64,000 nucleotides of DNA from positions 186,001 through 250,000 of the forward strand of contig NZ_JAKJHS010000002.1 of assembly GCF_021648825.1 (NCBI RefSeq). The letters are read 5' to 3'. The notes under the pieces are model-generated. The model was not told the DNA's origin and ran no database searches. It worked only from the letters and a program-made list of their open reading frames with translations. The stretch comes from Rhizobium halophilum (lineage in GTDB: Bacteria; Pseudomonadota; Alphaproteobacteria; Rhizobiales; Rhizobiaceae). This document shows positions 18,764 to 26,239 of this stretch, piece after piece (within the stretch, counting starts at the first letter, position 1; each line of letters starts with the position of its first letter). Position numbers and translations under genes: made by a program.

Positions 18764-18961
18764 TCAGTCGTGGTCGGTGCGCTTGCGCCGACCGAAAAGC
18801 TCCTGCAGGAACAGCTCGTCCTCGCCGGCGCCGTTCTGCGTTTGCGCCTCTTCCCGCACGCGGCGCCTGGTGCGACGCCAGAGTGCCTGCCAGCCGAGCG
18901 TGCAGACCACGCCGGCGGCAAAGGAAATCTGCGTCAGGATCAGCACCGACAGGCCGCTCAT
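18764..18961 (-). CDS. Small single-span membrane protein
   Basis: 65 residues: one N-terminal hydrophobic segment (LSVLILTQISFAAGVVCTLGW, residues 4-24) followed by a very basic stretch (WRRTRRRVREEAQ) and an acidic to basic tail. The positive side after the span suggests the tail is cytoplasmic. Its start overlaps the stop of the upstream gene by 4 bp (ATGA). Function unknown; phage early leftward operon. Confidence 0.6.
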   Translation of the reverse strand: MSGLSVLILTQISFAAGVVCTLGWQALWRRTRRRVREEAQTQNGAGEDELFLQELFGRRKRTDHD

Positions 18962-19218
18962 TGCACGATCCTCAGGCTGGGGCGGCGGAAGCGCGACAGG
19001 GGCACGATCTCGGCTTCCGCCCCTGGAGTGACCATGCCGGCCGCTTCGACCAGCAGGGCGCTGCGCTCGGCGCGGATGCGCGCCTGCGCCTGCATCATGC
19101 GGTCGAGGTCCGCCTGGACGGCGGCATAGTCCTCCAGGTTGCGGATCAACCGCTGCAGCAGCTGGTCCTCGACGGAGGCCATGCGCTGCAGCTGCTCGAT
19201 GGTGGCAAGCACGCTCAT
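18958..19218 (-). CDS. Hypothetical coiled-coil phage protein
   Basis: 86 residues, mostly helical with heptad-like spacing of Leu/Met/Ala (IEQLQRMASVEDQLLQRLIRNLEDY, then ADLDRMMQAQARIRAERS). No family recognised. Coupled by ATGA overlaps on both sides within the leftward operon between the HTH gene and int. Confidence 0.6.
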   Translation of the reverse strand: MSVLATIEQLQRMASVEDQLLQRLIRNLEDYAAVQADLDRMMQAQARIRAERSALLVEAAGMVTPGAEAEIVPLSRFRRPSLRIVQ

Positions 19219-19481
19219 TGGCCGGGACCCTTCAGCCGCGCGATCGCCATCTCGCCGCCCACGGTGGGCGTGTAGCCGGTCGGGCTCGGCTTGATCAGGC
19301 CCTTGCGCTCGATCGAGTAGACCGTGTGCTGGTTGAAGCGCTTCGGGCCGATCTGGTAGCTGTGGCCGATTGCCTTCTGGCGGCGGTAGAAATCGATCGA
19401 TACCAGGGCGTCGCGCTCCGCCTTCGACAGGTGCTTGTGCGGATTGGTGACGGCGGGGTTTTCGGTGATCGGTGTGGTCAT
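19215..19481 (-). CDS. Hypothetical phage protein
   Basis: 88 residues from ATG 19481, which has GGAGG 8 bases before it; the longer upstream open frame overlaps another gene and is not used. The sequence (LSKAERDALVSIDFYRRQK, RFNQHTVYSIERKGLIKPS) looks like a small winged-helix-type fold, but I do not recognise a family. Stop overlaps the next start. Confidence 0.55.
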   Translation of the reverse strand: MTTPITENPAVTNPHKHLSKAERDALVSIDFYRRQKAIGHSYQIGPKRFNQHTVYSIERKGLIKPSPTGYTPTVGGEMAIARLKGPGQ

Positions 19482-19750
19482 GCCGCGTTCCTCCGTTCCT
19501 CGACCCGCTCGATCGGGTAGTTCAGGCGGCGGCAGAGGCCAGTCTCCATCGAGAGCGCCAGATTGTCCGTCGTTGCCAGACGGTCGCCGACGCCGTGGGG
19601 TTCTAGCAAATTGACGTAGTGCTTGCCGTTCGCCCACAGCGACTGCTGGAAGGGGCCGGCGTCAACGACCTTGCCGATGCCCTGGCCGTTGTCCTCGACA
19701 TCCCACCAGAGGAAGTCCTGGCCGCGATCTTCAAAATGAAACCTGATCAT
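19478..19750 (-). CDS. Hypothetical phage protein
   Basis: 90 residues from ATG 19750, which overlaps the stop of the HTH gene. Tryptophan-rich start (FHFEDRGQDFLWWDVEDNGQG) with a mixed strand/helix pattern; no membrane span. No family recognised. Part of the leftward operon ending in int. Confidence 0.55.
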   Translation of the reverse strand: MIRFHFEDRGQDFLWWDVEDNGQGIGKVVDAGPFQQSLWANGKHYVNLLEPHGVGDRLATTDNLALSMETGLCRRLNYPIERVEERRNAA

Positions 19751-20046
19751 GCCGCGTTCCTCGGAAGATATTTCTCCTCGAGGCGGGAGCGAGCCTGGCC
19801 GATGCGCAGTGAGGCGACGGTGCGGCCGAGTGCTTCGGCTTCGGCCTTTGCCTTGCGATCGGCATAGGTCTCGTGCCAGCGCAGGACCGCGGCGCGGTTG
19901 AAGCGGCCGCCCGGGACCGGACGCGGCAGGGCTTCCTCGGCGATCAGCCGGCGCTTGTAGCGCGAGAAGGTTTGCGGGGTGTAGCCGAGGAGGTCGGCAA
20001 CTTCCTTCGCCGTCATCCATGGCTGAGGTTCATGCTGAGGGATCAT
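19747..20046 (-). CDS. Excisionase-like HTH DNA-binding protein
   Basis: 99 residues. WMTAKEVADLLGYTPQTFSRYKR (residues 10-32) is the winged-helix HTH of MerR/excisionase-type proteins, followed by GGRFNRAAVLRWHETY typical of helix_turn_helix_17-like phage proteins. As first gene of the leftward unit ending in int it is the best excisionase (Xis) candidate. The operator at 20094-20109 lies 48 bp upstream of its start. Confidence 0.7.
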   Translation of the reverse strand: MIPQHEPQPWMTAKEVADLLGYTPQTFSRYKRRLIAEEALPRPVPGGRFNRAAVLRWHETYADRKAKAEAEALGRTVASLRIGQARSRLEEKYLPRNAA

Positions 20047-20093
20047 GTTTCGCGTTCTCCCGTGTGAAGGTGATTTGCATCACTGCTGAACGG

Positions 20094-20109
20094 TAAGCGA
20101 AAATGCTTA
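20094..20109. promoter_or_regulatory. Phage repressor operator, copy 1 (leftward)
   Basis: TAAGCGAAAATGCTTA: arms TAAGC/GCTTA with a 6-bp centre. The same site, differing in one base and inverted, occurs in the repressor/cro gap at 21126-21141. Position suggests control of the leftward excisionase-int operon. Confidence 0.6.
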
Positions 20110-20145
20110 TTTGAGCAAGCGCATTTTGCAGAGACGCAAATGCGG

Positions 20146-20177
20146 CCTAAGCAAGGCAATCCCTGCGGGTGCTTAGG
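20146..20177. repeat. Inverted repeat CCTAAGCA/TGCTTAGG
   Basis: Perfect 8-bp arms at 20146-20153 and 20170-20177 with a 16-bp spacer; the arms contain the TAAGC half of the phage operator. Confidence 0.4.
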
Positions 20178-20327
20178 CGGGGTCTTTCATTAAGGATTTA
20201 CGGTGGCGGCGCGCGCGGCGGGCAAAGGATTTCTGGACCTCGGTGCGGCGCAAATCCTTGAATCCGGATCCGGGGTCAAAGGATTGGCGAATGTCCTGCC
20301 AAGGATTGGACGTGAGCACCAAGGATT

Positions 20328-20431
20328 TGACCCGGGTCAAAATTCAAGACGCCGACCCGGGTCAAAATTCAGTGCCGCAGAAATCCTTGAGCCGGGTCAA
20401 AATTCACAGTCGTGACCCGGGTCAAAAATCA
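20328..20431 (+). repeat. Four iteron-like repeats, CCCGGGTCAAAA type
   Basis: Copies of a 19-bp element (TGACCCGGGTCAAAATTCA) start at 20328, 20353, 20388 and 20413, steps of 25, 35 and 25 bp, so the block is also a 60-bp tandem duplication. The core TGACCCGGGTCA is itself a palindrome; copy 3 has GAGCC for GACCC, copy 4 AAATCA for AATTCA. A partial unit (CCGGGGTCAAAGG) lies at 20270-20282. Replication iterons or a second regulator's operators are both possible. Confidence 0.6.
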
Positions 20432-20455
20432 GTGCGGATGATCTGAATGCGACGG

Positions 20456-21067
20456 CTAGTGCTGAATGCGGATGGAGCCGACGGAAACGCCGGCGATCGA
20501 CACGCGGTCCTCGTCGACATGCTCGGGGCGGCCCGGGCCGAGGCGCATGCTGTGGGTGATGAGGAAGGGCGCCTGGTAAAGCCGCATGACGGTTTCTGCC
20601 GTGCCGGCGGAATAATCGACAATCTGCGCCAGAACAACGTCTCCGCTCTTGGGGCGGGCGTTCTGGTCGATCAGCAGGATATCGTCCGGCATGACGCCCA
20701 GGCCATCAAGGGCCGCGCCCTTCATCACCCAGGCCTCGACCCCGTTGCGTCCGCCGCGCGCCGCCTCGACGGCGGTCCTCACCCATTCGGGCCATTCGCG
20801 GTTGTCGTGGCGAAACGGGATGGCGTCGGGCTCGGCAACGCCCGGGCGGGATCCGCCGGGCAGCTGGTTAGGGCGAAATCCTGAATAACGCGCGACCTTC
20901 TCCAGCGAGGACTGCGTAATGCCGACGCTGTTGGAATTGTCGTTGAGATAGCGGGTTAACGTAGACGCCGCCATGCCGGAATTCAGCGCGAGCTGGGACG
21001 GCGACAGGTTCAAGTGCCGCGCAATTGCACGGAGCCATTCCTTTGTTTCGCGCTGATCAAGGGCCAT
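20456..21067 (-). CDS. Phage repressor, XRE HTH plus S24-like domain
   Basis: 203 residues from ATG 21067. Residues 8-60 form an HTH (LNLSPSQLALNSGMAASTLTRYL), and the C-terminal half has the LexA/CI-like fold (GVMPDDILLIDQNARPKSGDVVLAQI). The place of the catalytic Ser (usually G-D-S-M) reads K-G-A-A-L and the Lys position reads T-V-M-R-L, so self-cleavage looks lost. It is divergent from the Cro-like gene, with operators between, and should maintain lysogeny. Confidence 0.82.
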   Translation of the reverse strand: MALDQRETKEWLRAIARHLNLSPSQLALNSGMAASTLTRYLNDNSNSVGITQSSLEKVARYSGFRPNQLPGGSRPGVAEPDAIPFRHDNREWPEWVRTAVEAARGGRNGVEAWVMKGAALDGLGVMPDDILLIDQNARPKSGDVVLAQIVDYSAGTAETVMRLYQAPFLITHSMRLGPGRPEHVDEDRVSIAGVSVGSIRIQH

Positions 21068-21113
21068 GCGCGAGTAATTAATGTGTGGAAGTGCTAACGC
21101 AGTCACAAAAAAG

Positions 21114-21170
21114 CACCTTGCCAAATAAGCAATTTCGCTTATCCCATTAAGCAAATCAGTTGGCAAGGTG
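21114..21170. promoter_or_regulatory. Repressor/Cro operator-promoter region
   Basis: Two nested palindromes: CACCTTGCCAA (21114-21124) with TTGGCAAGGTG (21160-21170), perfect 11-bp arms; and inside it ATAAGCAATTTCGCTTAT (21125-21142), the inverse of the leftward operator at 20093-20110 with 16 of 18 matches. The 3' arm overlaps the ribosome site of the Cro-like gene. The 13-mer AAGGTGATTTGCA at 21165 also occurs at 20067. Confidence 0.65.
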
Positions 21171-21177
21171 ATTTGCA

Positions 21178-21390
21178 ATGTTCCCACAGATCGAGGCCCG
21201 GCGCGCCGCGGCAGGCATCCTGCAGAAGGATCTTTGCGAGCGCGCCGCAGTCCACGAGACCACATACACGGCGCGCAAGAGCGGCCGCCGCGCGCTGAGC
21301 GAAACGACGCTGAAGAAGCTCGAGACCGCGCTCGAGGAGCTGATCAAGGAACGCCAGGAGCAGCTTCTGAAGATCGGCGGTGCGGCATGA
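21178..21390 (+). CDS. Cro-like XRE HTH regulator
   Basis: 70 residues: RRAAAGILQKDLCERAAVHETTYTARK is an XRE-type HTH, followed by a basic coiled tail. First gene of the rightward early operon and divergent from the repressor, the position of Cro. AAGGTG lies 7 bases before the ATG. It overlaps the next gene by 4 bp. Confidence 0.78.
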   Translation: MFPQIEARRAAAGILQKDLCERAAVHETTYTARKSGRRALSETTLKKLETALEELIKERQEQLLKIGGAA

Positions 21391-21671
21391 GGCTGGAGCG
21401 GATTGCCTACGGCTGCGACATCGCCCGGGATCCGGCGGAGAACCGCCGCAACCACCAGGTCATGGTCGACACGCTCAACGGTCTGGTGGCCGACGACGGC
21501 TGGCCCGGCGTCAAGGTCGAGGCCTTCTACACGCACAACAGCAGCGCCTTCGTCGAGATCGTGCCCGGCGTTTCGGCGCTGACGCTCGACTATCTGCGCG
21601 GGCTGAAGGAACGGGGCGAGCTGCGGCCGCCCGTGGTGGCGGAACCGGAAGGACAGGGGAGATTGCTCTGA
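21387..21671 (+). CDS. Hypothetical early phage protein
   Basis: 94 residues, starting in the ATGA overlap with the Cro-like gene and ending in a TGATG overlap with the next. Mixed strand/helix pattern (GVKVEAFYTHNSSAFVEIVPGVSAL); no membrane span and no family recognised. Position suggests a regulator or host-takeover protein. Confidence 0.65.
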   Translation: MRLERIAYGCDIARDPAENRRNHQVMVDTLNGLVADDGWPGVKVEAFYTHNSSAFVEIVPGVSALTLDYLRGLKERGELRPPVVAEPEGQGRLL

Positions 21672-21931
21672 TGAAAAACAAGCTCATGGATCTCAACAAC
21701 CATCTCTTCGCGCAGCTGGAGCGGCTGAGCGACGAGGATCTGACACCGGAGCAGATCGAGAACGAAGTCAAGCGGACGGAGGCGGTCGTCTCGGTCAGCC
21801 AGCAGATCGTCCAGAACGCGGATCTCGCGCTCAAGGCCGCGAAACTCGTGGCAGAGCACGGCGCGTTCGTCGGCAAGTATCTGCCGATGATCGAGCACCG
21901 GACGGCGCCAGAAGGGAAGCCTTCGGAATGA
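21671..21931 (+). CDS. Conserved small helical phage protein
   Basis: 86 residues, almost fully helical. The start LMDLNNHLFAQLERLSDEDL and QQIVQNADLALKAAKLV resemble a small conserved protein often found just before HNH proteins in prophage early operons. Role unknown. Overlaps neighbours by TGATG and ATGA. Confidence 0.7.
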   Translation: MKNKLMDLNNHLFAQLERLSDEDLTPEQIENEVKRTEAVVSVSQQIVQNADLALKAAKLVAEHGAFVGKYLPMIEHRTAPEGKPSE

Positions 21932-22773
21932 GACGCGCGCGCATCATCTACAGCGACGCCGAGATGACGTGGCTCGAGCAGAACCGCGAGATGATCATCA
22001 GCGATTATCACAGCGCGTTTCAGAAGAAATTCCGGCGGCCGGACGTCCTGCTGGCGCACCTGCACGGGCTGCGCAAGCGCAAGGGATGGAAGGTCGGTCG
22101 GGAGGCCGGCCGCTACAAGGGGCGCCGCAGGCTGTTCAGCGAAGCCGAGATCCAGTGGCTGCGGGAAAACTGCACGCTGCCGACCGATCAATACGCGAAG
22201 CAGTTCAACGAGACGTTCGGCCGCACCGACATGACGGAGGCGAAGCTGCATTCCATGCGCAAGCGGGAAGGGTGGCGAACCGGACGTAGCGGCCGCTTTG
22301 AAAAGGGCCGTCCATCGCCGAACAAGGGCAAGCGGTGCCCGCCAGGGACGGGCGGCCGGCATCCGAACGCGAGAAAGACGCAGTTCAAGAAGGGGCAGGT
22401 TCCGCACAATGCTGCCGGCCCCGGGCATGAATGGCTCGACCAGCAGAGCGGCTACATCGTGATGCTCGTCGACGAGCCCAACCCGTGGAAGCCGGACCAG
22501 AAGACGCGGCCGGTGCACAAGCATCGCTGGCTCTGGGAGAAGGCCAACGGTCCCGTTCCGGAGGGCCAGGTCCTCAAGTGCCTGGATGGCGACAAGGCCA
22601 ACTGCGACCCATCCAACTGGCAGCCCGTGCCGCGCGAGATCCTGCCGCACCTGAACGGCCGCTTTGGCATGGGATACGACCAGGCGGAGCCGGAAGTGAA
22701 GCCGACGATCATGGCGGTCGCGAGATTGAAGCATGCTGCCCGCAACGCGAAAGCCAGGAGGGCAGAGGCATGA
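21928..22773 (+). CDS. HNH endonuclease-like DNA-binding protein
   Basis: 281 residues. The C-terminal half has an HNH_3-type core (VHKHRWLWEKANGPVPEG, then DGDKANCDPSNW). The N-terminal half is a repeated module: SDAEMTWLEQN at residues 9-19 and SEAEIQWLREN at 71-81, each followed by a pattern ending in the Met/Leu-R-K-R-x-G-W motif, as in SANT/Myb-like DNA binders. Probably a nicking or structure-specific nuclease for phage DNA metabolism. Coupled to both neighbours. Confidence 0.8.
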   Translation: MRRARIIYSDAEMTWLEQNREMIISDYHSAFQKKFRRPDVLLAHLHGLRKRKGWKVGREAGRYKGRRRLFSEAEIQWLRENCTLPTDQYAKQFNETFGRTDMTEAKLHSMRKREGWRTGRSGRFEKGRPSPNKGKRCPPGTGGRHPNARKTQFKKGQVPHNAAGPGHEWLDQQSGYIVMLVDEPNPWKPDQKTRPVHKHRWLWEKANGPVPEGQVLKCLDGDKANCDPSNWQPVPREILPHLNGRFGMGYDQAEPEVKPTIMAVARLKHAARNAKARRAEA

Positions 22774-23087
22774 ACACGCTCCTCCCGATCATCGAGCAGC
22801 TTGCCGCGTGCCGGACGGATCCGGAGCGGATCGACTGGCTGCTCCGGTGCCCGTTCGCGATCCTGCGCAAGTATGACTTCACCATCCGCAACTGGCTCCA
22901 GATCGCCGGCTTCCGGGGCGGTGACGATTATCTCGACGCGGTGCGGATCTCCATGTCTGCGGTGCGCAACGCGGACGGCTTCTGGGAGCAGGATCAATAC
23001 GACCTGCTGACGACGGCGATCGACAACATGCGACGGCTGGCCATGCCGGACGTTCCGCCGGCGCCGCCCGATCCGACTGAGCTTTAA
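22770..23087 (+). CDS. Hypothetical early phage protein
   Basis: 105 residues, ATGA overlap with the HNH gene. Helical (IIEQLAACRTDPERIDWLLRCPFAILRKY) with a proline-rich end. No family recognised. Confidence 0.62.
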   Translation: MNTLLPIIEQLAACRTDPERIDWLLRCPFAILRKYDFTIRNWLQIAGFRGGDDYLDAVRISMSAVRNADGFWEQDQYDLLTTAIDNMRRLAMPDVPPAPPDPTEL

Positions 23088-23144
23088 CCGGACGATCCAA
23101 CATGCCGATTTGTATTGTGTTCGGCCTTTCTGCCAAGGCTGAAA

Positions 23145-23696
23145 ATGAACTGCATTGCCGACATAGAAGAAGCGATCAAGGCGGCGGGCCTGAACGAAGG
23201 CGACGTGCTGCGCGCGGCCGGGGTCGATGCGCGCCACCTGCAGAAGGTGCGACGCGGCCGGCGCAATTTCACCGCCACCATGGGCAAGCGCCTGCAACTG
23301 GCGATCGCAGAGCTGAAGCGGATCCAGAAGCTAAACGAGCGGGAGAAGGACACGGACGGGCGCACGCCCTGGCAGAGCCGGGCGGCGGCGCATTACCGGA
23401 TCTGCATCGCCTTTGTGGCGCATGCCGCCGGCGTCACGCCGCGCTTCATCCTGGATGCGGATCCCGGCCGGCGCGCGACAGCGGATCCGCAATGGCTGCG
23501 GGCGGCCCGGCTACGCCGCATCGCGCTCTACATCGCCAGCCAATATCTCAACATCGCCCAGGCCGAGATCGCCCGCGCCGCCTCCATGAGCAAGGCGAAT
23601 GTCTGCAAGGCGCTGCAGGACCTGGAGGAAGTGCGCGACAGCGATCCAGAGATCTCGCGGATCCTCGCGGCCGTCGAGGGAGCATTCGAGGGATGA
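23145..23696 (+). CDS. DnaA-C-terminal-like HTH protein, likely replication initiator or regulator
   Basis: 183 residues from ATG 23145 (AAGG 6 bases before it). Residues 1-60 look like one HTH domain (LNEGDVLRAAGVDARHLQKVRRG). The C-terminal part (LRRIALYIASQYLNIAQAEIARAASMSKANVCKALQDLEE) resembles the DnaA C-terminal DNA-binding domain found in rhizobial phage-type proteins. It stands ahead of the primase-like and ATPase genes, so binding to an origin such as the 20.3-kb repeats is a reasonable guess. Confidence 0.65.
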   Translation: MNCIADIEEAIKAAGLNEGDVLRAAGVDARHLQKVRRGRRNFTATMGKRLQLAIAELKRIQKLNEREKDTDGRTPWQSRAAAHYRICIAFVAHAAGVTPRFILDADPGRRATADPQWLRAARLRRIALYIASQYLNIAQAEIARAASMSKANVCKALQDLEEVRDSDPEISRILAAVEGAFEG

Positions 23697-23707
23697 TTGC
23701 TGGATCT

Positions 23708-24394
23708 TCAGGTCAGACCGGATTTTTCAACGAGGCGGATCACTCGCTGTGCGTAGGCCGCCATCTCGCTGCATGCCGTTCGGTTCAGCTTGTCGATCTC
23801 TTCGTGAGTGAGGGGGTATTTTCCCGCCAGAAACTGGCTGAGATATTGCCGGTTAATCGATGCATATCTTCGAGCAAACAAAACATCTTCTGTGTCGTCT
23901 GCCACAACCTCATCTTCAAATGCATCGAAGACGGGAAGATCGAGAATGTTGCTGAGCTTGTCTATGCTGTCTATTACAAACCCCGCTCGCCACTCTTCAT
24001 CGCTGCTGCCATCGTAATCATCGAGGATCTCCATGTAGGTAGCGGACAGCTCAGCGAGTTCCCTTGCCGTTCGTCCAGCGCGCGCGAAGAGCGCCCGCCG
24101 TCGCCGGATCTCTCTCTGGGCCAACACTTCGTGAGCTCGCTCAGAGGTTGCCAGCTGTCGAGCCAGGAACAGGATGCTCGGAACGCCTGCCGCGATAGCA
24201 CCCCATCCCGCAAGAGCCGAGGTCCATTCTCTAAGACAGTGTTCTCCCTCTGCGCCTGTGCAGAGCGACCCCTGCAGAAACATCCCGATGGCAAGACACG
24301 CAGCGGTCAACGCGGCTACAGTGAATGCGGTGATCCAGCCCATCCAGTAACCCGTGTCTTTGCCAAACATATCTATCTTTCTCGCTGCACTCAT
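23708..24394 (-). CDS. Opposite-strand membrane protein (moron)
   Basis: 228 residues from ATG 24394. Two hydrophobic segments (about residues 17-41, GWITAFTVAALTAACLAIGMF, and 57-78, WGAIAAGVPSILFLARQL) flank a loop with two cysteines (SLCTGAEGEHCL), then a 150-residue soluble helical domain. It interrupts the rightward early operon on the other strand, the mark of a moron expressed in the lysogen. No family recognised. Superinfection exclusion or abortive infection is the first idea to test. Confidence 0.65.
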   Translation of the reverse strand: MSAARKIDMFGKDTGYWMGWITAFTVAALTAACLAIGMFLQGSLCTGAEGEHCLREWTSALAGWGAIAAGVPSILFLARQLATSERAHEVLAQREIRRRRALFARAGRTARELAELSATYMEILDDYDGSSDEEWRAGFVIDSIDKLSNILDLPVFDAFEDEVVADDTEDVLFARRYASINRQYLSQFLAGKYPLTHEEIDKLNRTACSEMAAYAQRVIRLVEKSGLT

Positions 24395-24450
24395 GAAGCT
24401 GTAGCCCAAGACGTAAGCGCTTTGATGCCGAGTCGGCAAGGTGGGCGCTC

Positions 24451-25563
24451 ATGAGCCCGCACAACGACCTCCCGGAGATCAAGCAGGGGCTGAAGGACAG
24501 GGTCGAGAGCCTGTGCCAGCGGCTGTTGCCGGACGGCCGGCGGCAGGGGCGGTTGTGGGTGGCGCACAACCCGGTGACCGGCGACCACCGCCAGACCCCG
24601 GAATTCAAGGTGGCGCTGACGCGCGACATCGGCGCCTGGAAGGACTGGCGCACCGGCGAAAAGGGCGACGTGATCAAGCTCGTCGAATATCTGACGGGCA
24701 GCGACTTCAAGGGCGCGATGTCCTGGTCGCGCGATTTCCTCGGGCTGCGCTCGATGTCGCCGGAGCAGCGCCGGCGCATGGCCGATCGCGCGGCGGAGGC
24801 GCGGCGCGATGCCGAGCAGCAGGCGCAGGCCGACCAGCTGAAGCGCATGCGCCAGGCGGAGCGGATCTGGAATTCTGGCCTTCAGGATGGCGCCGGATCC
24901 ACGGCCGAGGCCTATGCCCGGCGCTATTTCGCCGCGCGCGGCATTCCGCTGGAAAACATTCCCAACCGGGACCTGCAGACGTTCCGCTTCACAGCCGAAC
25001 AGGAATTCTGGGCCCGCGCCCAATACCGCCACGAGAACGGCCGGCGCATCAAGGTGCAGGACGGGCCGAAATTTCCGGCCGTGCTGTCCGCCATGCGGGT
25101 CGCAACGGGGCAGGTGGCGGCCGTGCACATGACATTCCTCGACCCGCTGGGCCCGCGCAAGCTGCCGGTGGATGCGGGTACGGAGAACGCAAAGATCATG
25201 TTCGGGCCGAGCGCCGGCGCGGTGATCCGGATCTCCCACGGCCCGGAAGGGGAGCCGCCGGAAACGGCGCGCCAGGCGCACCCGCTGATCATGGGCGAAG
25301 GCATCGAAACGACGGCTTCCGTCGCGATCGAGACGCCGGAGGCGCGCGCCTGGGCGGCCGGGAGCCTCGCCAACATGCTGCATGCGCCGATCGACCTGCC
25401 GTGCGTCTCGTCGATCATCCTTCTGCGCGACCACTTCAAGCACAAGACGACGGAAAAGCAGTTCGCCGCCGTCTGCGAGGCGATGGAGCGCAGCGGCAAG
25501 CCCTGGACGGCGATCGACAGCCTTTGGGGGAATGATTTCAACGACATGAGACAGGAGGGTTAG
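24451..25563 (+). CDS. Toprim domain protein, primase-like
   Basis: 370 residues. The N-terminal 85 residues (WVAHNPVTGDHRQTPEFKVAL, WKDWRTGEKGDVIKLVEYL) match the leading domain of phage primase-like Toprim proteins; a helical linker follows; the C-terminal Toprim begins at PLIMGEGIETTASVAIE (~278) with the catalytic Glu. The later acidic motif is weak (LLRDHFKHKT) but GNDFNDM is present. Likely makes primers or acts with the ATPase gene at 27.9 kb in phage replication. Confidence 0.8.
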   Translation: MSPHNDLPEIKQGLKDRVESLCQRLLPDGRRQGRLWVAHNPVTGDHRQTPEFKVALTRDIGAWKDWRTGEKGDVIKLVEYLTGSDFKGAMSWSRDFLGLRSMSPEQRRRMADRAAEARRDAEQQAQADQLKRMRQAERIWNSGLQDGAGSTAEAYARRYFAARGIPLENIPNRDLQTFRFTAEQEFWARAQYRHENGRRIKVQDGPKFPAVLSAMRVATGQVAAVHMTFLDPLGPRKLPVDAGTENAKIMFGPSAGAVIRISHGPEGEPPETARQAHPLIMGEGIETTASVAIETPEARAWAAGSLANMLHAPIDLPCVSSIILLRDHFKHKTTEKQFAAVCEAMERSGKPWTAIDSLWGNDFNDMRQEG

Positions 25564-25670
25564 TGATGGCGATACGTCATCGGAACATAGTTCCGTCCGC
25601 GGTGGCAGCCTCGACGTTCGGCGCTAACGAAACCGGTACCCTTCGGCCAGTTCGCGTCCGGCGACACGTT

Positions 25671-26111
25671 CTACGTGGGCTTCACGCCAACTTCCTGAAG
25701 CCGGGCTTTAGGACCACCTTCATCCTCCAAAGCGTTCGCGCGTCTCTGCGCCTTCGCAAGCTTTTTCAGTCTGTTTTTAGCAAGCCGCAACCTAACCTCA
25801 CTTTGGACTTCCCGCCAGTCGTCCTGACGGCCGATCCAAGCAAGCACAAGGTGGCGCTTATCGAACCTTTTGCTCACCATGATTGCTGGCTTGAGTTTGT
25901 TAGGCACGGGCGGAAACCCCTCTCCGGTTTCGAGTGCCAAGAGACAATGCCGCATATAGCCAAGCCGCTCTGCCATCATTTTTGGGCTTGGCGACGTGTT
26001 TTTTCGCTTTCGAGCGGGCTTTGTCGGAGCCTCAAATCCCGACCAATGCGGCTCGCCACCGCTACTGTTCTGCAGACGGAATACGTCGCGTTCGTGATTA
26101 AGTTTCGTCAT
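25671..26111 (-). CDS. Opposite-strand basic hypothetical protein (moron)
   Basis: 146 residues, strongly basic at both ends (KPARKRKNTSPSPKMMAERL, RLAKNRLKKLAKAQRRAN), no membrane span or signal peptide. A strong ribosome site (GGAGGGG) precedes the ATG. It lies alone on the other strand inside the replication module and has lower GC than its neighbours. No family recognised; a nucleic-acid-binding role would fit its charge. The interval 25564-25670 holds nothing further. Confidence 0.55.
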   Translation of the reverse strand: MTKLNHERDVFRLQNSSGGEPHWSGFEAPTKPARKRKNTSPSPKMMAERLGYMRHCLLALETGEGFPPVPNKLKPAIMVSKRFDKRHLVLAWIGRQDDWREVQSEVRLRLAKNRLKKLAKAQRRANALEDEGGPKARLQEVGVKPT

Positions 26112-26182
26112 GGCCCCTCCAGCATCGCTAAACCGACTCTAGCAGAAGTTTTCGGCCGGTCACTTCGTTTGGGAGAGAACTC

Positions 26183-26239
26183 ATGACCGACCATCAGACC
26201 CTATCACCTCAACCGAGGGAGGTTGAGGCCGATGACTGA
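26183..26239 (+). CDS. Possible 18-codon leader peptide
   Basis: ATG 26183 follows GGGAGAG and the frame closes by TGA overlapping the ATG of the GapR-like gene (ATGACTGA). It may simply couple translation onto the next gene. Confidence 0.25.
   Translation: MTDHQTLSPQPREVEADD

Larger units (their letters stand above)
20047..20455. other. 409-bp gene-free control region
   Basis: Between the excisionase-like gene and the repressor gene there is no convincing gene. The region holds the operator at 20094-20109, the inverted repeat at 20146-20177, several AAGGATT/AATCCTT copies between 20179 and 20390, and the paired CCCGGGTCAAAA repeats at 20328-20431. Short rightward open frames across the repeats (20203-20415 and 20243-20446) look like by-products of the repeats. 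Confidence 0.6.

Noticed and set aside
17267-19129. 620-codon open frame on the plus strand opposite the integrase
   Set aside because: It is the antisense shadow of int and neighbours; composition (Arg/Ala/Gly-rich) and lack of any fold pattern fit a high-GC shadow.
20328-20431. CRISPR array
   Set aside because: Repeats are palindromic, spacing is 6-16 bp and irregular, no cas genes; it does not look like repeat-spacer units.
20203-20446. Small plus-strand open frames across the CCCGGGTCAAAA repeats
   Set aside because: The apparent D-P-G-Q-N-S repeats in the products come from the DNA repeats; no ribosome site and poor start codons.
25563-26186. 207-codon plus-strand frame following the Toprim gene
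   Set aside because: Opposite the better reverse gene at 25671-26111, which has a strong ribosome site and a more protein-like composition.
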